Shown: positions 17,385 to 27,631 of the stretch, piece after piece | How the letters are laid out: every line of letters begins with the position of its first letter | Numbering within the stretch: the first letter of the stretch is position 1 | Assembly (NCBI GenBank): GCA_026388715.1 | Contig: JAPLJF010000030.1 | Span: 62,001 to 126,000, forward strand | DNA length: 64,000 nucleotides | Origin: Deltaproteobacteria bacterium | GTDB lineage: Bacteria; Desulfobacterota; Desulfobulbia; Desulfobulbales; Desulfocapsaceae | Reading direction: 5' to 3' | Program-made: the position numbers and the translations under genes | The notes under the pieces: generated by a model | The model's input: the letters and a program-made list of their open reading frames with translations, nothing else | Told to the model about the DNA's origin: nothing | Databases searched by the model: none

Positions 17385-18323
17385 ATGTCCACCCAACCTT
17401 CATTAAAAAACATCCCGCTGAGTTCAGTCAACACCACTCCACACTGGAGCATCCATCCTTTTCTGGATGACATACCCTCACCAGCACTCCACCAGTCATT
17501 TACAGAAATGGGGATCCTCCATCCCCCCATTGTTCAACAGGAACAGGATGGGACTTTTAACCTTATCTGTGGGCGCAAACGTCTCTATGCCCTCAAACAT
17601 TACTTCAAGCAAACAAGCTGTCCCTGCCTAATTATCCAACCTGCGCTCGATCCATATACTTTTCTTCTCTATATTTTGACCGATCAGCAGCTTAATGGAC
17701 CACTTTCTCCAATAGAAATTGCCCTTTTTCTCAAATATTGCCTGGATAAAATGGACGAAAAAGAGGTGACAAATTTTTTTCTTCCGCGCCTGGGATATAA
17801 AAAACAGACCTCTCTCATCCAACAACTCGTCAATCTCTTAGCACTGGGAGAGACAATACAACGACAGATTCATCATGGCCTCATCATCGACAAAATTGCC
17901 TTTGAACTTCTGACCCTGCCGCCAGAGGATAGATTCTGCCTCTCATCCCTCTTTGAGCTCCTGCAACCAGGCACAGGAAAACAAAAAAGGATATTGACAC
18001 TCAGTCGTGACATAGCCAATCGTTCACAAAAAACAATTTCAGCTCTCTTTCAAGAACAAGACTTCAAACAGATAGTAGAGCATCAAGAGATGAACCCACC
18101 GCAAAAGACCCACACCCTTCTTGAACTCCTGCAAAAAGAATTGTACCCTAGGAGTAGTGACGCCGAACACGTCTTTAAAGACAAAGTGAGAAGGCTCAAT
18201 TTACCTGACAACTGTGAGCTCACCCATAGTCTTAATTTTGAAAAAGATGAGGTGTATCTTACCGTGACATTTCCAGATTTAGAAAGTTGCGAAAACGCCT
18301 GGACGCAGAAAAATGGACTATAA
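17385..18323 (+). CDS. ParB/Spo0J-like nuclease-domain protein, solitary
   Basis: About 312 residues from ATG 17385. The first part has a ParB N-terminal fold: IPLSSV, then TEMGILHPPIV and LICGRKRLYALKH, the usual ParB box order. The centre has helices resembling the KorB/ParB helix-turn-helix (LSPIEIALFLKYC). There is no ParA neighbour and no parS-like palindrome nearby, so a chromosome-partition role is not supported by context. The frame is open back to a TTG at 17235; no ribosome site backs either start and the ATG sits just before the ParB domain, so it is preferred. It is probably cotranscribed with the IHF gene. Confidence 0.7.
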   Translation: MSTQPSLKNIPLSSVNTTPHWSIHPFLDDIPSPALHQSFTEMGILHPPIVQQEQDGTFNLICGRKRLYALKHYFKQTSCPCLIIQPALDPYTFLLYILTDQQLNGPLSPIEIALFLKYCLDKMDEKEVTNFFLPRLGYKKQTSLIQQLVNLLALGETIQRQIHHGLIIDKIAFELLTLPPEDRFCLSSLFELLQPGTGKQKRILTLSRDIANRSQKTISALFQEQDFKQIVEHQEMNPPQKTHTLLELLQKELYPRSSDAEHVFKDKVRRLNLPDNCELTHSLNFEKDEVYLTVTFPDLESCENAWTQKNGL

Positions 18324-18381
18324 AGGGAAGTATGAGAAAAATAAGCTAAAAACAACAGAAAGGAATATAGGATAAGATATA

Positions 18382-19512
18382 CTATGATTTCAGAAAGTTA
18401 CCATATACGACATCACCAGCAACCATCATATCCTGCCCAAGACGTCTGTAACAGACATTATGCAGACGGATTACATCTTCGCCGCCAAGAATATTGAGTC
18501 CCTCAATAACCGAAACGCCAGAATTACCAGCAAAGATTGGGGCAATAAAAAGATTCACATGATCAACCAATTGCTCTCTTAAAAAAGCACTATGAATAGT
18601 TGCTCCCCCTTCAACAAGCACCGAGGTAATCCCCTTACTAACAAGGATCTTTAGCATCTGAAGAAGATCGATCCTGCCATCAGCACCGCATTCCACCTGA
18701 TAGATAACAACATTCCCTGCTTTTCTAATCCGTTCCATTTTTTCAAGGCTCACTTCTGTTCCACAAAAAATCCAGGTGAGAGCTGAAGAATCAAGATGAA
18801 GGAGTCTGGCAGACTCAGGAATCTGCAAATGGGTATCCAGAACAATCCGGACAGGATCCCGTCCACTGCCATGCGGCAGGCGAGTAGTAAGGGCTGGGTC
18901 ATCCACCAGCACGGTAGCATTTCCCACCAGGATCGCGTCTACGCGATCACGCAATCGATGAACCTTCCGCAATGAGGCAGCCCCTGTCATCTGGCCACTT
19001 TGATCCGGCTGGTAACTGATGCGTCCATCAAGACTCATCCCCGCCTTCATCACAACCCAAGGCAAGGATTGAGTAACATATTTAAGAAAAGGACGGTTCT
19101 GGGCCCGACATTCAGCCTCAAGCACCCCGCTTACCACTTCAATTCCCTGATCTTGCAGATAGCTGTTGCCGCCACCATCAACCAGAGGGTTAGGATCCTG
19201 CATCCCAACTACCACCCGTCTGATACCACTGGTAGCTATCGCCTTGGTGCATGGGGGGGTCCGTCCGGTATGATTACAAGGCTCAAGAGTCACATACAGA
19301 GTGGCACCAGCAGCCAATGCTCCAGCCTGGCGCAAGGCATGTATTTCTGCATGCGGTGTCCCTGCCTTTTTATGATAACCCGTGCCGACAATTTCCTGAT
19401 CACGGACGATAACCGCCCCCACGCAGGGATTGGGAGAGGTACGCCCCATGCCTTTGCGCGCCTCCCTTAAAGCCAGACGCATATAATAGTGATCTTTTTC
19501 AGATGGCAACAC
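18382..19512 (-). CDS. ribD: Bifunctional diaminohydroxyphosphoribosylaminopyrimidine deaminase / 5-amino-6-(5-phosphoribosylamino)uracil reductase
   Basis: Second and third steps of riboflavin synthesis. The N-terminal deaminase domain has HAEIHAL and EPCNHTGRTPPC with the zinc ligands; the C-terminal reductase has GMSLDGRI and LVEGGATIHSAFL. 376 residues is normal. The GTG start at 19512 directly abuts the nrdR stop and is preceded by AGAGG inside nrdR, so the two are coupled. A later ATG (residue 11) is the alternative. The other rib genes are not in the window. Confidence 0.93.
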   Translation of the reverse strand: MLPSEKDHYYMRLALREARKGMGRTSPNPCVGAVIVRDQEIVGTGYHKKAGTPHAEIHALRQAGALAAGATLYVTLEPCNHTGRTPPCTKAIATSGIRRVVVGMQDPNPLVDGGGNSYLQDQGIEVVSGVLEAECRAQNRPFLKYVTQSLPWVVMKAGMSLDGRISYQPDQSGQMTGAASLRKVHRLRDRVDAILVGNATVLVDDPALTTRLPHGSGRDPVRIVLDTHLQIPESARLLHLDSSALTWIFCGTEVSLEKMERIRKAGNVVIYQVECGADGRIDLLQMLKILVSKGITSVLVEGGATIHSAFLREQLVDHVNLFIAPIFAGNSGVSVIEGLNILGGEDVIRLHNVCYRRLGQDMMVAGDVVYGNFLKS

Positions 19513-19983
19513 TTATGCCTCTTTGCTATCTCTGGCATCAAGCAGGGTTTTCAACTCATCCACAAACTGACTGACATCTTTAAACTGACGATACACTGAG
19601 GCAAAACGGACATAGGCGACCTCATCAAGTTCAGGCAGTGCCTCCATCACCCACTCACCAATAATTTGCGAAGAAACCTCTTTTAACCCCAGATCTTGAA
19701 GTCTTTTTTCAATTTCATCGACAAAGGCATCAATGTCGTCATAGCTTACCGGCCTTTTTTCGCAGGCCTTTTCAAGGCCGACAACCATTTTTTGACGATC
19801 CCATGCCTCACGACGCCCATCTTTTTTCACCAGGACAGGCATCATCACTTCCAGCCGCTCATAGGTGGTAAAACGCTGGTTACAGGCCAGACAAGAACGA
19901 CGCCGCCTGGTGATAGTACTTTCCTTATTCAAGCGAGAGTCAATAACCTTGTTATCAAGATAGCCACAATAGGGACACTTCAT
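19513..19983 (-). CDS. nrdR: Transcriptional repressor NrdR
   Basis: Represses ribonucleotide reductase operons. It has an N-terminal zinc ribbon (MKCPYCGYLDNKV, then SCLACNQRFTTYE) and an ATP-cone domain starting near residue 49 (VLVKKDGRREAWDRQKM). 156 residues, standard. It lies 12 bases after glyA and is fused head to tail with ribD in one transcript, a neighbourhood (glyA-nrdR-ribD) common in Desulfobacterota and related phyla. Confidence 0.96.
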   Translation of the reverse strand: MKCPYCGYLDNKVIDSRLNKESTITRRRRSCLACNQRFTTYERLEVMMPVLVKKDGRREAWDRQKMVVGLEKACEKRPVSYDDIDAFVDEIEKRLQDLGLKEVSSQIIGEWVMEALPELDEVAYVRFASVYRQFKDVSQFVDELKTLLDARDSKEA

Positions 19984-19995
19984 GCTTTCTCCGGT

Positions 19996-21246
19996 TTATA
20001 ATACTGGATCAACAATGGCGGAAAGAGGAAATTTGGCGCACAGTTCCCGTACTTCCTGACGTACCTGGGCGATGGTCTGTTGATCACGTTTAGTGATAAC
20101 ACGCTCAATCCAATCAGCAATGCGCAACATTTCCGCAACCTTTAGTCCCCTGGTGGTAACTGTAGGTGTTCCAATACGCACCCCGCTCGTCACAAACCGG
20201 GACTTGGTGTCAAAGGGAATCGCATTTTTATTCACTGTCATGCCCCCCTGCTCAAGAAGCTCCTCAGCCTCTTTCCCGGTAATATCCTTATTGCTCAAAT
20301 CTACCAGAAAAAGATGGTTATCGGTCCCGCCAGAGACCAATCTGAAGTTTTTGGCAATCAAGCCTGCGGCAAGGGCCTTGGCATTTTCCACTACCTGAAC
20401 CTGATATGCCTTAAACTCCTCACTCATCGCCTCCTTGAAACCAACGGCCTTGGCAGCTATGACATGCATTAAAGGCCCACCCTGTATCCCAGGGAAGATA
20501 TGACTATTCAGGGCCTTTCCCCATTTTTCTCGTGCCAGGATCAGCCCGCCCCTTGGACCACGCAAGGTCTTATGGGTCGTTGTCGTGACGAAATCCGCAT
20601 ACGGAACAGGAGATGGATGCACACCAGCGGCAACAAGACCAGCTATATGGGCCATATCCACCATAAACAGGGCACCGATCTCATCGGCTATTCTCCTGAA
20701 TCCGGCAAAATCGATAAATCGTGGATAAGCACTGGCTCCGGCTACTATCATTTTGGGCTTGTTTTCAAAAGCAAAACGTTCAACTTTTTCCATGTCGATT
20801 CGTTCCGTGTCACGCTCAACACCATAGGAAACAAAATCAAACAACTGCCCTGAAAAATTAACCCCGCTGCCATGGGTCAGATGACCACCATGGGCAAGGT
20901 CCATTCCCAGCACCTTGTCCCCTGGTTTCAGGGTAGCAAAATAGACGGCCATATTGGCCTGCGATCCTGAATGAGGCTGGACATTGGCATACTCAGCGCC
21001 AAATATTTCTTTGGCTCGGGAAATAGCCAAGGTCTCCACCTGATCGGCGAAATCACAACCACCGTAGTATCGTTTCTGCGGATACCCCTCTGCGTATTTA
21101 TTGGTAAAAATCGAGCCTTGGGCCTCAAGAACTGCCTGGGATGCTATGTTTTCAGAGGCAATCAGTTCCAACTGATTATTTTGACGCTCATATTCAAGCT
21201 TGATACTCTTGTAAACCTCAGGATCTGTTTTTTGCAATGCATTCAT
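19996..21246 (-). CDS. glyA: Serine hydroxymethyltransferase
   Basis: Converts serine and tetrahydrofolate to glycine and methylene-tetrahydrofolate. The PLP lysine lies in [33 protein letters not shown] and [16 protein letters not shown] are diagnostic. The ATG at 21246 has AAAGGTGA upstream and gives 416 residues; a TTG eleven codons earlier is possible but poorer. First gene of the glyA-nrdR-ribD unit. Confidence 0.96.
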   Translation of the reverse strand: MNALQKTDPEVYKSIKLEYERQNNQLELIASENIASQAVLEAQGSIFTNKYAEGYPQKRYYGGCDFADQVETLAISRAKEIFGAEYANVQPHSGSQANMAVYFATLKPGDKVLGMDLAHGGHLTHGSGVNFSGQLFDFVSYGVERDTERIDMEKVERFAFENKPKMIVAGASAYPRFIDFAGFRRIADEIGALFMVDMAHIAGLVAAGVHPSPVPYADFVTTTTHKTLRGPRGGLILAREKWGKALNSHIFPGIQGGPLMHVIAAKAVGFKEAMSEEFKAYQVQVVENAKALAAGLIAKNFRLVSGGTDNHLFLVDLSNKDITGKEAEELLEQGGMTVNKNAIPFDTKSRFVTSGVRIGTPTVTTRGLKVAEMLRIADWIERVITKRDQQTIAQVRQEVRELCAKFPLSAIVDPVL

Positions 21247-21307
21247 AGCAGAATCACCTTTTGCTTTTCCAGTTGGCAACCAACCAGATTTCTTCTCATG
21301 GATAGAC

Positions 21308-21495
21308 TAAGCCGTTGTGACAAAATAATACCATCATCTAAATGGCAAAAACAGCATAAGGGAACCAATCGCTTTTCCGCCGGGGCGATCCCTGGAGCGA
21401 GCAACCCTATACCAGGCAAGCGAGACGAAGACGAGACTGCGACCGTCGTAATGAGATGGTCAGGAACGGAATGATTATTCCGTAACAGCTCCTAA
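21308..21495. repeat. Dispersed palindromic repeat, copy A
   Basis: Left end TAAGCCGTTGTGACAAAATA (21308-21327), inner block ACAGCATAAGGGAACCAATC (21351-21370), right end CGTAACAGCTCCTAA (21481-21495), the latter largely the reverse complement of the left end. A tight hairpin CGGAAT-GATT-ATTCCG (21467-21482) sits just inside the right end. The same three blocks recur at 43335-43402 and 44444-44549. This is the longest and most divergent copy, upstream of glyA. Confidence 0.6.
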
Positions 21496-21529
21496 AAAAA
21501 AACCGGCATTTCATATTCACAATGCCGGT
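21493..21529 (-). terminator. Rho-independent terminator after rpiB
   Basis: Read on the minus strand: stem ACCGGCATT (complement of 21521-21529), a ten-base loop, AATGCCGGT (complement of 21502-21510), then a run of nine T. It lies 30 bases past the rpiB stop and closes the rpmF-to-rpiB gene series. Confidence 0.9.
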
Positions 21530-21558
21530 CCTTATACGTTATTCCCAAACTGCCTGCT

Positions 21559-21990
21559 TCAACATTTACTGAACAGCTCAATACGCCCCAAGTGGCGACC
21601 ACCACTAAACTCCACGGCCAGCCAGGTACGAACAATATCCTCAGCAACGCCAGGGCCAATAACCCGTTCACCCATACAAAGCACATTGGCATTGTTATGT
21701 TCACGGCTCATACGGGCAGTATAGTGATCATGACAGAGCGCAGCACGCACTTGCGCATATCTGTTGGCAGCCATAGACATGCCAAGCCCTGTCCCGCAGA
21801 TCAGGATACCACGATCCACGGTACCTGCGTCCACTTTTTCACAGACCAGCCTGGCTATGTCAGGATAATCAACGGAGGCAGTGGAATAACAACCTATATC
21901 CTGAACTTCATGCCCCAATTCAGTCACCAGTAATCCGACCATTTCCTTCAAGTGAAAACCACCATGATCAGCGCCAATTACTATCTTCAC
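21559..21990 (-). CDS. rpiB: Ribose-5-phosphate isomerase B
   Basis: Interconverts ribose-5-phosphate and ribulose-5-phosphate. VKIVIGADHGGFHLKE starts the fold; ICGTGLGMSMAANR and LCHDHYTARMSREHNNANVL hold the active-site residues. GTG 21990 has GGAG six bases upstream and gives the standard 143-residue protein; a TTG overlapping the fabF stop at 22032 would add an unrelated 14-residue leader. Last gene of the fatty-acid cluster. Confidence 0.93.
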   Translation of the reverse strand: MKIVIGADHGGFHLKEMVGLLVTELGHEVQDIGCYSTASVDYPDIARLVCEKVDAGTVDRGILICGTGLGMSMAANRYAQVRAALCHDHYTARMSREHNNANVLCMGERVIGPGVAEDIVRTWLAVEFSGGRHLGRIELFSKC

Positions 21991-22028
21991 ATCAATCTCC
22001 AGTGCGAGGTCATTCCCTTGAGTATTTT

Positions 22029-23273
22029 TCAATCATTATAACGCTGCATGACGACAACACCATTAGTGCCGCCAAAACCAAATGAATTGGATACTGCAGC
22101 ACGGATCTCCATTTTCCTGGCCTGATTCGGTACATAATCAAGATCACACTCAGGACTGGCCTCTTGCAAATTTATCGTCGGCGGGGCAATCTGGTCCCGA
22201 ATACTTAAGGCAGTAAAGGCCGCCTCAATCCCACCAGCAGCCCCAAGCATATGACCGGTCATTGATTTTGTTGAACTGATGGCAAGCCTCCGGGCGTGAT
22301 CGCCGAAGACAGTTTTAATGGCCAGGGTTTCACAACGATCATTTAACGGGGTAGACGTCCCATGGGCATTGATATAATCGATATCTTCAGGGGTTAAACC
22401 AGCATCCTGCAAGGCCAGGCGCAAACAGCGTGCCGCGCCTTCACCGTCCTCAGGCGGGGCGGCGATATGATAGGCATCACTGCTGGCGCCATAACCAGTT
22501 ATTTCCGCGTAGATCATGGCGCCACGTTTGACGGCATGTTCCAACTCTTCAATAATGAGCATCCCTGCTCCCTCAGACATAACAAACCCATCACGATTTT
22601 TATCAAAAGGCCTGGATGCCTGCGTTGGCGCGTCATTGCGTGTGGAAAGCGCCTTCATAGCGCTAAATCCACCAACCCCAAGAGGACAGATCACGGCCTC
22701 GGAGCCACCAGTAATCACCATATCACAGCTACCATAAACAATGGAGCGATAGGCCTCGCCAACGGCATGGGTCCCTGCAGCACAGGCAGTTGAAAGGGCA
22801 AGATTAGGCCCTTTTGCACCAAGTTGCATAGAGATATGACCAGACGGCATATTAGGAATGGCCATGGGAATAAAAAAAGGTGAGATCTTCCTTGAACCAC
22901 GTTCAAGACAGCTCACATGATTCTGCTCAATGGTGGGAAGCCCCCCCATACCACAACCGGTAATAACACCTACCCGCTGACAATTGGTTTCATCAATACT
23001 GGCGCCACTGTCTTCAAATGCCAGCTTGGCAGCAGCAATGGCATACTGCACATAAAGGTCAAGATGCTTAACAAGTTTTTTTTCAATAAAATCTTCTACC
23101 TGAAAGTCCTTTACCTCTGCTGCAATCTTTACCGCATAATCACTGGTATCAAAGCGGGTAATAAGGCCGACACCACTGGTTCCGGCACAGATATTTCCCC
23201 AGGTTTTTTGTGTCCCAGTGCCAAGCGGCGTTACCAAGCCAATTCCTGTAACGACAACTCTACGCTTTGCCAT
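22029..23273 (-). CDS. fabF: 3-oxoacyl-ACP synthase II
   Basis: The elongating condensing enzyme of type II fatty acid synthesis. The catalytic triad is visible: cysteine in STACAAGTHAVG, histidines in NAHGTSTPLND and TGHMLGAAGG. 414 residues, and the C-terminal SNSFGFGGTNGVVV is complete. It directly follows acpP, its substrate carrier. Confidence 0.96.
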   Translation of the reverse strand: MAKRRVVVTGIGLVTPLGTGTQKTWGNICAGTSGVGLITRFDTSDYAVKIAAEVKDFQVEDFIEKKLVKHLDLYVQYAIAAAKLAFEDSGASIDETNCQRVGVITGCGMGGLPTIEQNHVSCLERGSRKISPFFIPMAIPNMPSGHISMQLGAKGPNLALSTACAAGTHAVGEAYRSIVYGSCDMVITGGSEAVICPLGVGGFSAMKALSTRNDAPTQASRPFDKNRDGFVMSEGAGMLIIEELEHAVKRGAMIYAEITGYGASSDAYHIAAPPEDGEGAARCLRLALQDAGLTPEDIDYINAHGTSTPLNDRCETLAIKTVFGDHARRLAISSTKSMTGHMLGAAGGIEAAFTALSIRDQIAPPTINLQEASPECDLDYVPNQARKMEIRAAVSNSFGFGGTNGVVVMQRYND

Positions 23274-23356
23274 GTAAACTCCCCATCAGGCCAATAGATT
23301 CGTTTCTCACAGACACAAGAGGCTCTCATGTTCCACGAAAGCCCCTTTTTCCCAGC

Positions 23357-23587
23357 TTATTTAAGCTTATTTATATAATCAATGGCATTTTGGACAGTAT
23401 TAATCTTCTCAGCCTCTTCATCAGGAATCTCAACATCAAATTCCTCCTCCATGGCCATAATCAGTTCAACAAGATCCAGAGAGTCAGCGCCAAGATCATC
23501 TACAAATGAGGCATTTGGAACCACTTTATCTTTTTCCACACTCAACTGCTCAACAATAATATCAACCATCTGTTGATCTATAGCCAT
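23357..23587 (-). CDS. acpP: Acyl carrier protein
   Basis: A 76-residue acidic protein. The phosphopantetheine serine is in [20 protein letters not shown]. The ATG at 23587 has GGGAG seven bases upstream; the frame stays open further upstream but that stretch is low-complexity and lacks a site. It lies between fabG and fabF, as usual. Confidence 0.96.
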   Translation of the reverse strand: MAIDQQMVDIIVEQLSVEKDKVVPNASFVDDLGADSLDLVELIMAMEEEFDVEIPDEEAEKINTVQNAIDYINKLK

Positions 23588-23685
23588 TTTCTTTCTCCCA
23601 TTTTTTAATACATTAATAAAAACAAAAAAGTTACAGCAATAACAGAGCAATAAAACATCACAATCAAAAAAAACAATGTGAAACA

Positions 23686-24429
23686 TTACATATACATACC
23701 ACCATTCACATGCAATACCTGTCCTGTCACATAACGACCATCATCACCAAGCAGATACGCAACGGCCCCGGCCACATCTTCAGGGGTTCCCAAAGCGGCC
23801 AGGGGAATCTCCCCCCTGATCTTTTCCTGAATTTCCTCAGACAAAGAACTGGTCATATCAGTCACAATATACCCAGGAGCAACCCCATTCACCGTGATAT
23901 TCCGAGAGGCAAACTCCCTGGCCATTGACTTGGTCAAACCCACAAGTCCTGCCTTGGCCGAGGCATAATTGATCTGGCCGGCATTTCCGGAAAAACCGAT
24001 GACTGACGTGATATTGACAATCCGTCCCCATTTATTTTTCATCATACCACGCGAGGCAGCCTTGGCGCAGAGAAAGGCGCCTTTCAGATTGGTATCAAGC
24101 ACCATATCCCAATCGGACTCCTTCATTCTGGCCATCAAGCCATCCCGGGTTATCCCGGCATTATTGACCAGGACATCAAGAGATCCGGACTCAGCAACTA
24201 TCTGCTTGAAGGCGACCTGCACCTGTTCCCCATCTGCCACATCAAAACAGATGATATCCGCGCGCCCACCCGCTCCCTGAATCATCTCTTTGGTTTCTTC
24301 GGCAGCTGCGGGATTTGACACATAATTAATGTACACATGAGCGCCCATAGAGCTGATACGTTGACATATGGCCCGCCCTATGCCACGACTTCCACCAGTA
24401 ACAAGCGCTATTTTTCCTCTCAGACTCAT
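23686..24429 (-). CDS. fabG: 3-oxoacyl-ACP reductase
   Basis: An NADPH-dependent short-chain dehydrogenase of the fatty acid cycle. [12 protein letters not shown] is the dinucleotide-binding loop, [14 protein letters not shown] is the FabG signature, and the catalytic S-Y-K set is seen in NITSVIG and [12 protein letters not shown]. 247 residues. Its ATG overlaps the etfA stop by four bases, which ties it into one message with the Etf genes. Confidence 0.96.
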   Translation of the reverse strand: MSLRGKIALVTGGSRGIGRAICQRISSMGAHVYINYVSNPAAAEETKEMIQGAGGRADIICFDVADGEQVQVAFKQIVAESGSLDVLVNNAGITRDGLMARMKESDWDMVLDTNLKGAFLCAKAASRGMMKNKWGRIVNITSVIGFSGNAGQINYASAKAGLVGLTKSMAREFASRNITVNGVAPGYIVTDMTSSLSEEIQEKIRGEIPLAALGTPEDVAGAVAYLLGDDGRYVTGQVLHVNGGMYM

Positions 24430-25622
24430 GACTTGCGCCGCTCCTCAATCTGCCTAAGAAGCTTGGGCACAATCTCAAACAGATCTCCCACCAAGCCAAA
24501 ATCAGCCACATCAAAGATAGGAGCATTTTTATCCCGGTTAATGGCAACAATGGTCTCTGCTGACTGCATGCCAGCCACATGCTGCACTGCCCCGGAGATA
24601 CCACAGGCAATGTACAGTTTTGGAGCCACGGTCTTACCAGTCTGCCCGACCTGATGAGGATAACTGATCCATCCGGCATCTACCACCGCCCGTGTGGCCG
24701 CAACCGCACCGCCAAGAGAGGCCGCAAGCTCGCGCATCAGCGTAAACCCCTGGGCGCTGTCCAATCCACGTCCTCCAGCAACCAGGATGTCAGCTTCCTG
24801 AATATTCACATTATCCTGTTCCGAGACCACGGATTCAATGACCCGTACCCGGGTTACAAGTTGCGCAGCCGTAGGTTTCACCTCAACGATCATCCCCTGC
24901 CGTTCACCATCAAAGGCAAGGGCCTGCATGACCTTGGGGCGCACTGTGGACATCTGCGGCCTGGTGTTCGGACAGACAATGGTCGCCATGATATTGCCGC
25001 CAAAGGCAGGCCTGGTCTGCAGCAACGCGCCATCCTCGTCGCGGATGGCAAGCTGGGTACAATCAGCAGTAAGTCCAGCACCGAGGGTTGTAGCAACACC
25101 CGGAATAAAGGAACGGCCAATGGCAGTCGCCCCGGCAAGGACGATCTCCGGTTTATGTTGCCTGATAAGAGAGGTCAGGATCGCGCCATATGCCTCATCG
25201 GTAAAATGGGCAAGCGCCGGATCATCAATCCGGTACACTGTATCGGCCCCATGGGCAATAAGTTGTCTGGCCGCTTCTCCAGTTCGAGATCCTATCAGGA
25301 CGGCTGACAGTGGCACGTTTCGGATATCGGCCAGCTTGCGCCCTATCCCTAATAATTCAAGAGACACCGGAGCCAAGGCTCCTCTCCTGAATTCACCATA
25401 GACCCAGACCCCAGACCAGCTCGCAAGATCAAGCGGCGCAGTATCCTTTCCAGCCCCTTCAATCGAAATGGCCCCAGGATCACAACCATCCACACACGTT
25501 CCGCAGAGCGTACAACCATCACCCACCACTGCCCAACCATCCACAACCGCAATGACACCAAAAGGGCAACTGCTCTCACACACGCCACAACCGATGCACA
25601 GTTCTGTATCTATAATCAACAT
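24426..25622 (-). CDS. etfA: Electron transfer flavoprotein alpha subunit with N-terminal ferredoxin domain
   Basis: About the first 60 residues form a two-cluster ferredoxin domain ([14 protein letters not shown] and [15 protein letters not shown]), followed by the EtfA N-terminal domain and the C-terminal FAD-binding domain ([20 protein letters not shown], then [16 protein letters not shown]). ATG 25622 has GGGAG upstream; the frame is open to a TTG six codons before. EtfA with extra clusters is a known variant in anaerobes. Coupled to fabG by a four-base overlap. Confidence 0.93.
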   Translation of the reverse strand: MLIIDTELCIGCGVCESSCPFGVIAVVDGWAVVGDGCTLCGTCVDGCDPGAISIEGAGKDTAPLDLASWSGVWVYGEFRRGALAPVSLELLGIGRKLADIRNVPLSAVLIGSRTGEAARQLIAHGADTVYRIDDPALAHFTDEAYGAILTSLIRQHKPEIVLAGATAIGRSFIPGVATTLGAGLTADCTQLAIRDEDGALLQTRPAFGGNIMATIVCPNTRPQMSTVRPKVMQALAFDGERQGMIVEVKPTAAQLVTRVRVIESVVSEQDNVNIQEADILVAGGRGLDSAQGFTLMRELAASLGGAVAATRAVVDAGWISYPHQVGQTGKTVAPKLYIACGISGAVQHVAGMQSAETIVAINRDKNAPIFDVADFGLVGDLFEIVPKLLRQIEERRKS

Positions 25623-25642
25623 TCCGTTTTCTCCCGCCAATA

Positions 25643-26422
25643 TTATAGATATGGTTGTAAACTATCCACAAGCTGGCCAATCTGCTCATCCAGATCTCCG
25701 GTAAACACAGCCCGCTTGCACCGTGCTTCCGGTGGAAAGACCTTGACAACCTGGGTTGGAGAGCCAGGAAGACCGATACATGCAGGATCAGCACCAATAT
25801 CAGCCGCGCTCAATCTCCTGATTTCCACCTTTTTTGCCCGCATCTTCCCTTTCAGTGATGGAACCCGAGGCTCATTAATATCTTTCACCACCGTCAGCAA
25901 GGCCGGAAAATCAACAGCCAGGACATCATAGCCATCATCCATCATCCGTTCCAGAATCAGCCCGGAATCGGTAGCCTGGCGCACCTTCTGCACACAGGTC
26001 ACATAAGGGATCTGCAGACGCATGGCGAGCCCTGGACCGACCTGGGCCGTATCACCGTCAATTGCCTGTTTCCCACACAAGAGAAGATCAAAGGAGCCAA
26101 TAACATTCACCGCCTTGGCCAGGGTATAGGAAGTTGCCCAGGTATCCGCGCCGGCAAAGGCCCGATCAGAAACCAGCACCGCATGATCAGCGCCGCAGGA
26201 TATAGCCTGGCGGAGAACTTCTTCCGCCTGGGGCGGCCCCATACTCAAGACCGTGACTTCACCACCCAGTAACTCTTTTAAACGCACCGCCTCTTCCACC
26301 GCATGCTGATCATACGGATTCATGATCGACTGCACACCTTCCCGGGCCAGGGTATTGGTCTTGGGATCCAGCCGAACATCCTTGGCATCAGGCACCTGTT
26401 TAATACAGACAATGATCTTCAT
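25643..26422 (-). CDS. etfB: Electron transfer flavoprotein beta subunit
   Basis: 259 residues. KIIVCIKQVPDAKDVRLDP at the N-terminus and LLCGKQAIDGDTAQVGPGLA are EtfB landmarks. It forms the ETF dimer with the alpha subunit encoded 20 bases downstream. The order acyl-CoA dehydrogenase-etfB-etfA indicates a working electron-transfer unit. Motifs alone do not tell whether it is a simple or a bifurcating ETF. Confidence 0.94.
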   Translation of the reverse strand: MKIIVCIKQVPDAKDVRLDPKTNTLAREGVQSIMNPYDQHAVEEAVRLKELLGGEVTVLSMGPPQAEEVLRQAISCGADHAVLVSDRAFAGADTWATSYTLAKAVNVIGSFDLLLCGKQAIDGDTAQVGPGLAMRLQIPYVTCVQKVRQATDSGLILERMMDDGYDVLAVDFPALLTVVKDINEPRVPSLKGKMRAKKVEIRRLSAADIGADPACIGLPGSPTQVVKVFPPEARCKRAVFTGDLDEQIGQLVDSLQPYL

Positions 26423-26443
26423 AGCATCTATTTAGCCGACCGT

Positions 26444-27598
26444 TCAGGCGCGGGCATATTCCTTGTTCAATTCCTGTCCAACCACATTGCGCTGAATCTG
26501 ATTAGTACCCTCATAAATCTGCAGGATCTTGGCATCCCGCATCATCTTCTCCACGGGATACTCACGCATATAGCCATACCCACCCATCACCTGCACTGCG
26601 TCAATGGCAACCTTCATGGCCATATCCGTGGCAAAGACCTTACACATGGAAGAAACCTTGGACATATCATTGGGATGGGCATCAATGTGCCTGGCCGCAC
26701 CATAAACCAGGGCCCGCGCCGCCTCAAGTTGAATGGCCATGTCGGCAAGCATATGCTGAACCGCCTGAAAGGCCATGATGGGTTTGCCAAACTGGACACG
26801 CTGCTTGGCATAACTGGCAGCCTCGTCAAGAGCGCCCTGCGCCAAGCCCAGACCCAATGCGGCGATCCCCGGCCTTGAAGAATCAAGGGTCTTCATGACG
26901 GTGATAAAGCCAGTTCCCTTCCGACCGATCAATCGATCTTTCGGGATTCGACAATCTTTAAAAATGAGCTCGGTGGTGGCTGATGCCCTAATCCCCATCT
27001 TTTTTTCTTTCGGTCCACAACTGAAACCAGGGTCTCCCTCCTCCACCACCAGAATGGACGCACCCCGTGCCCCCCTACTTCGATCGGTGATGGCAACAAC
27101 CGTATAGATCTGGGCCTCACCGCCGTTGGTAATCCATTGTTTCGTGCCATTCAGCACCCACTCATCGCCATCAAGCACCGCTGTTGTCTGAATGCCCGAG
27201 GCATCAGAGCCGGCATTGGCCTCGGTCAAACCAAATCCGGCAAATTTCTTGCCGGAAGCCACATCCGGGAGATATTTCTCACGCATCTCTTGAGAGCCGG
27301 CAATAAGAACAGGATAGACACCAAGAGAACTGGCGGCAAAGGCAGTACCCACTCCAATACAGCCACGCCCCAGTTGTTCGAGGGCAAGGACGATGTCAAA
27401 ACATCCTCCTCCAAAACCGCCATATTCTTCAGGGATAGGGACTCCGAAGAGATCAGCCCGAGCCATCTCATTGAGGATTGCCCGCGGAAATTCATCCTTC
27501 TCATCAAGTTCAGCCCGATGCGGGATAATACGCTCATCCGTGATCTGACGGGCTATCTCCACTATCATCGCTTGTTCTTCTGATAAAAAATAGTCCAA
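26444..27598 (-). CDS. Acyl-CoA dehydrogenase
   Basis: A 384-residue FAD enzyme. GLTEANAGSDASG and the GTKQWITNGG block bind flavin and substrate, and the catalytic glutamate is in ILQIYEGTNQIQR near the C-terminus. It oxidises acyl-CoA to enoyl-CoA, or runs in reverse, with the adjacent EtfBA as partner. It sits inside a fatty-acid synthesis cluster, between fabH and etfB, which is unusual and may mean a synthetic or chain-trimming role (inference). Chain-length preference cannot be read. Confidence 0.92.
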   Translation of the reverse strand: MDYFLSEEQAMIVEIARQITDERIIPHRAELDEKDEFPRAILNEMARADLFGVPIPEEYGGFGGGCFDIVLALEQLGRGCIGVGTAFAASSLGVYPVLIAGSQEMREKYLPDVASGKKFAGFGLTEANAGSDASGIQTTAVLDGDEWVLNGTKQWITNGGEAQIYTVVAITDRSRGARGASILVVEEGDPGFSCGPKEKKMGIRASATTELIFKDCRIPKDRLIGRKGTGFITVMKTLDSSRPGIAALGLGLAQGALDEAASYAKQRVQFGKPIMAFQAVQHMLADMAIQLEAARALVYGAARHIDAHPNDMSKVSSMCKVFATDMAMKVAIDAVQVMGGYGYMREYPVEKMMRDAKILQIYEGTNQIQRNVVGQELNKEYARA

Positions 27599-27631
27599 TC
27601 TTGTCTCCTCGTTAGAAGCCGTTAAGAACGC

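Noticed and set aside
24579..25307. Long plus-strand open frame opposite etfA (242 codons)
   Set aside because: It lies wholly within etfA and etfA has family motifs over its full length; the opposite frame has none and no ribosome site.
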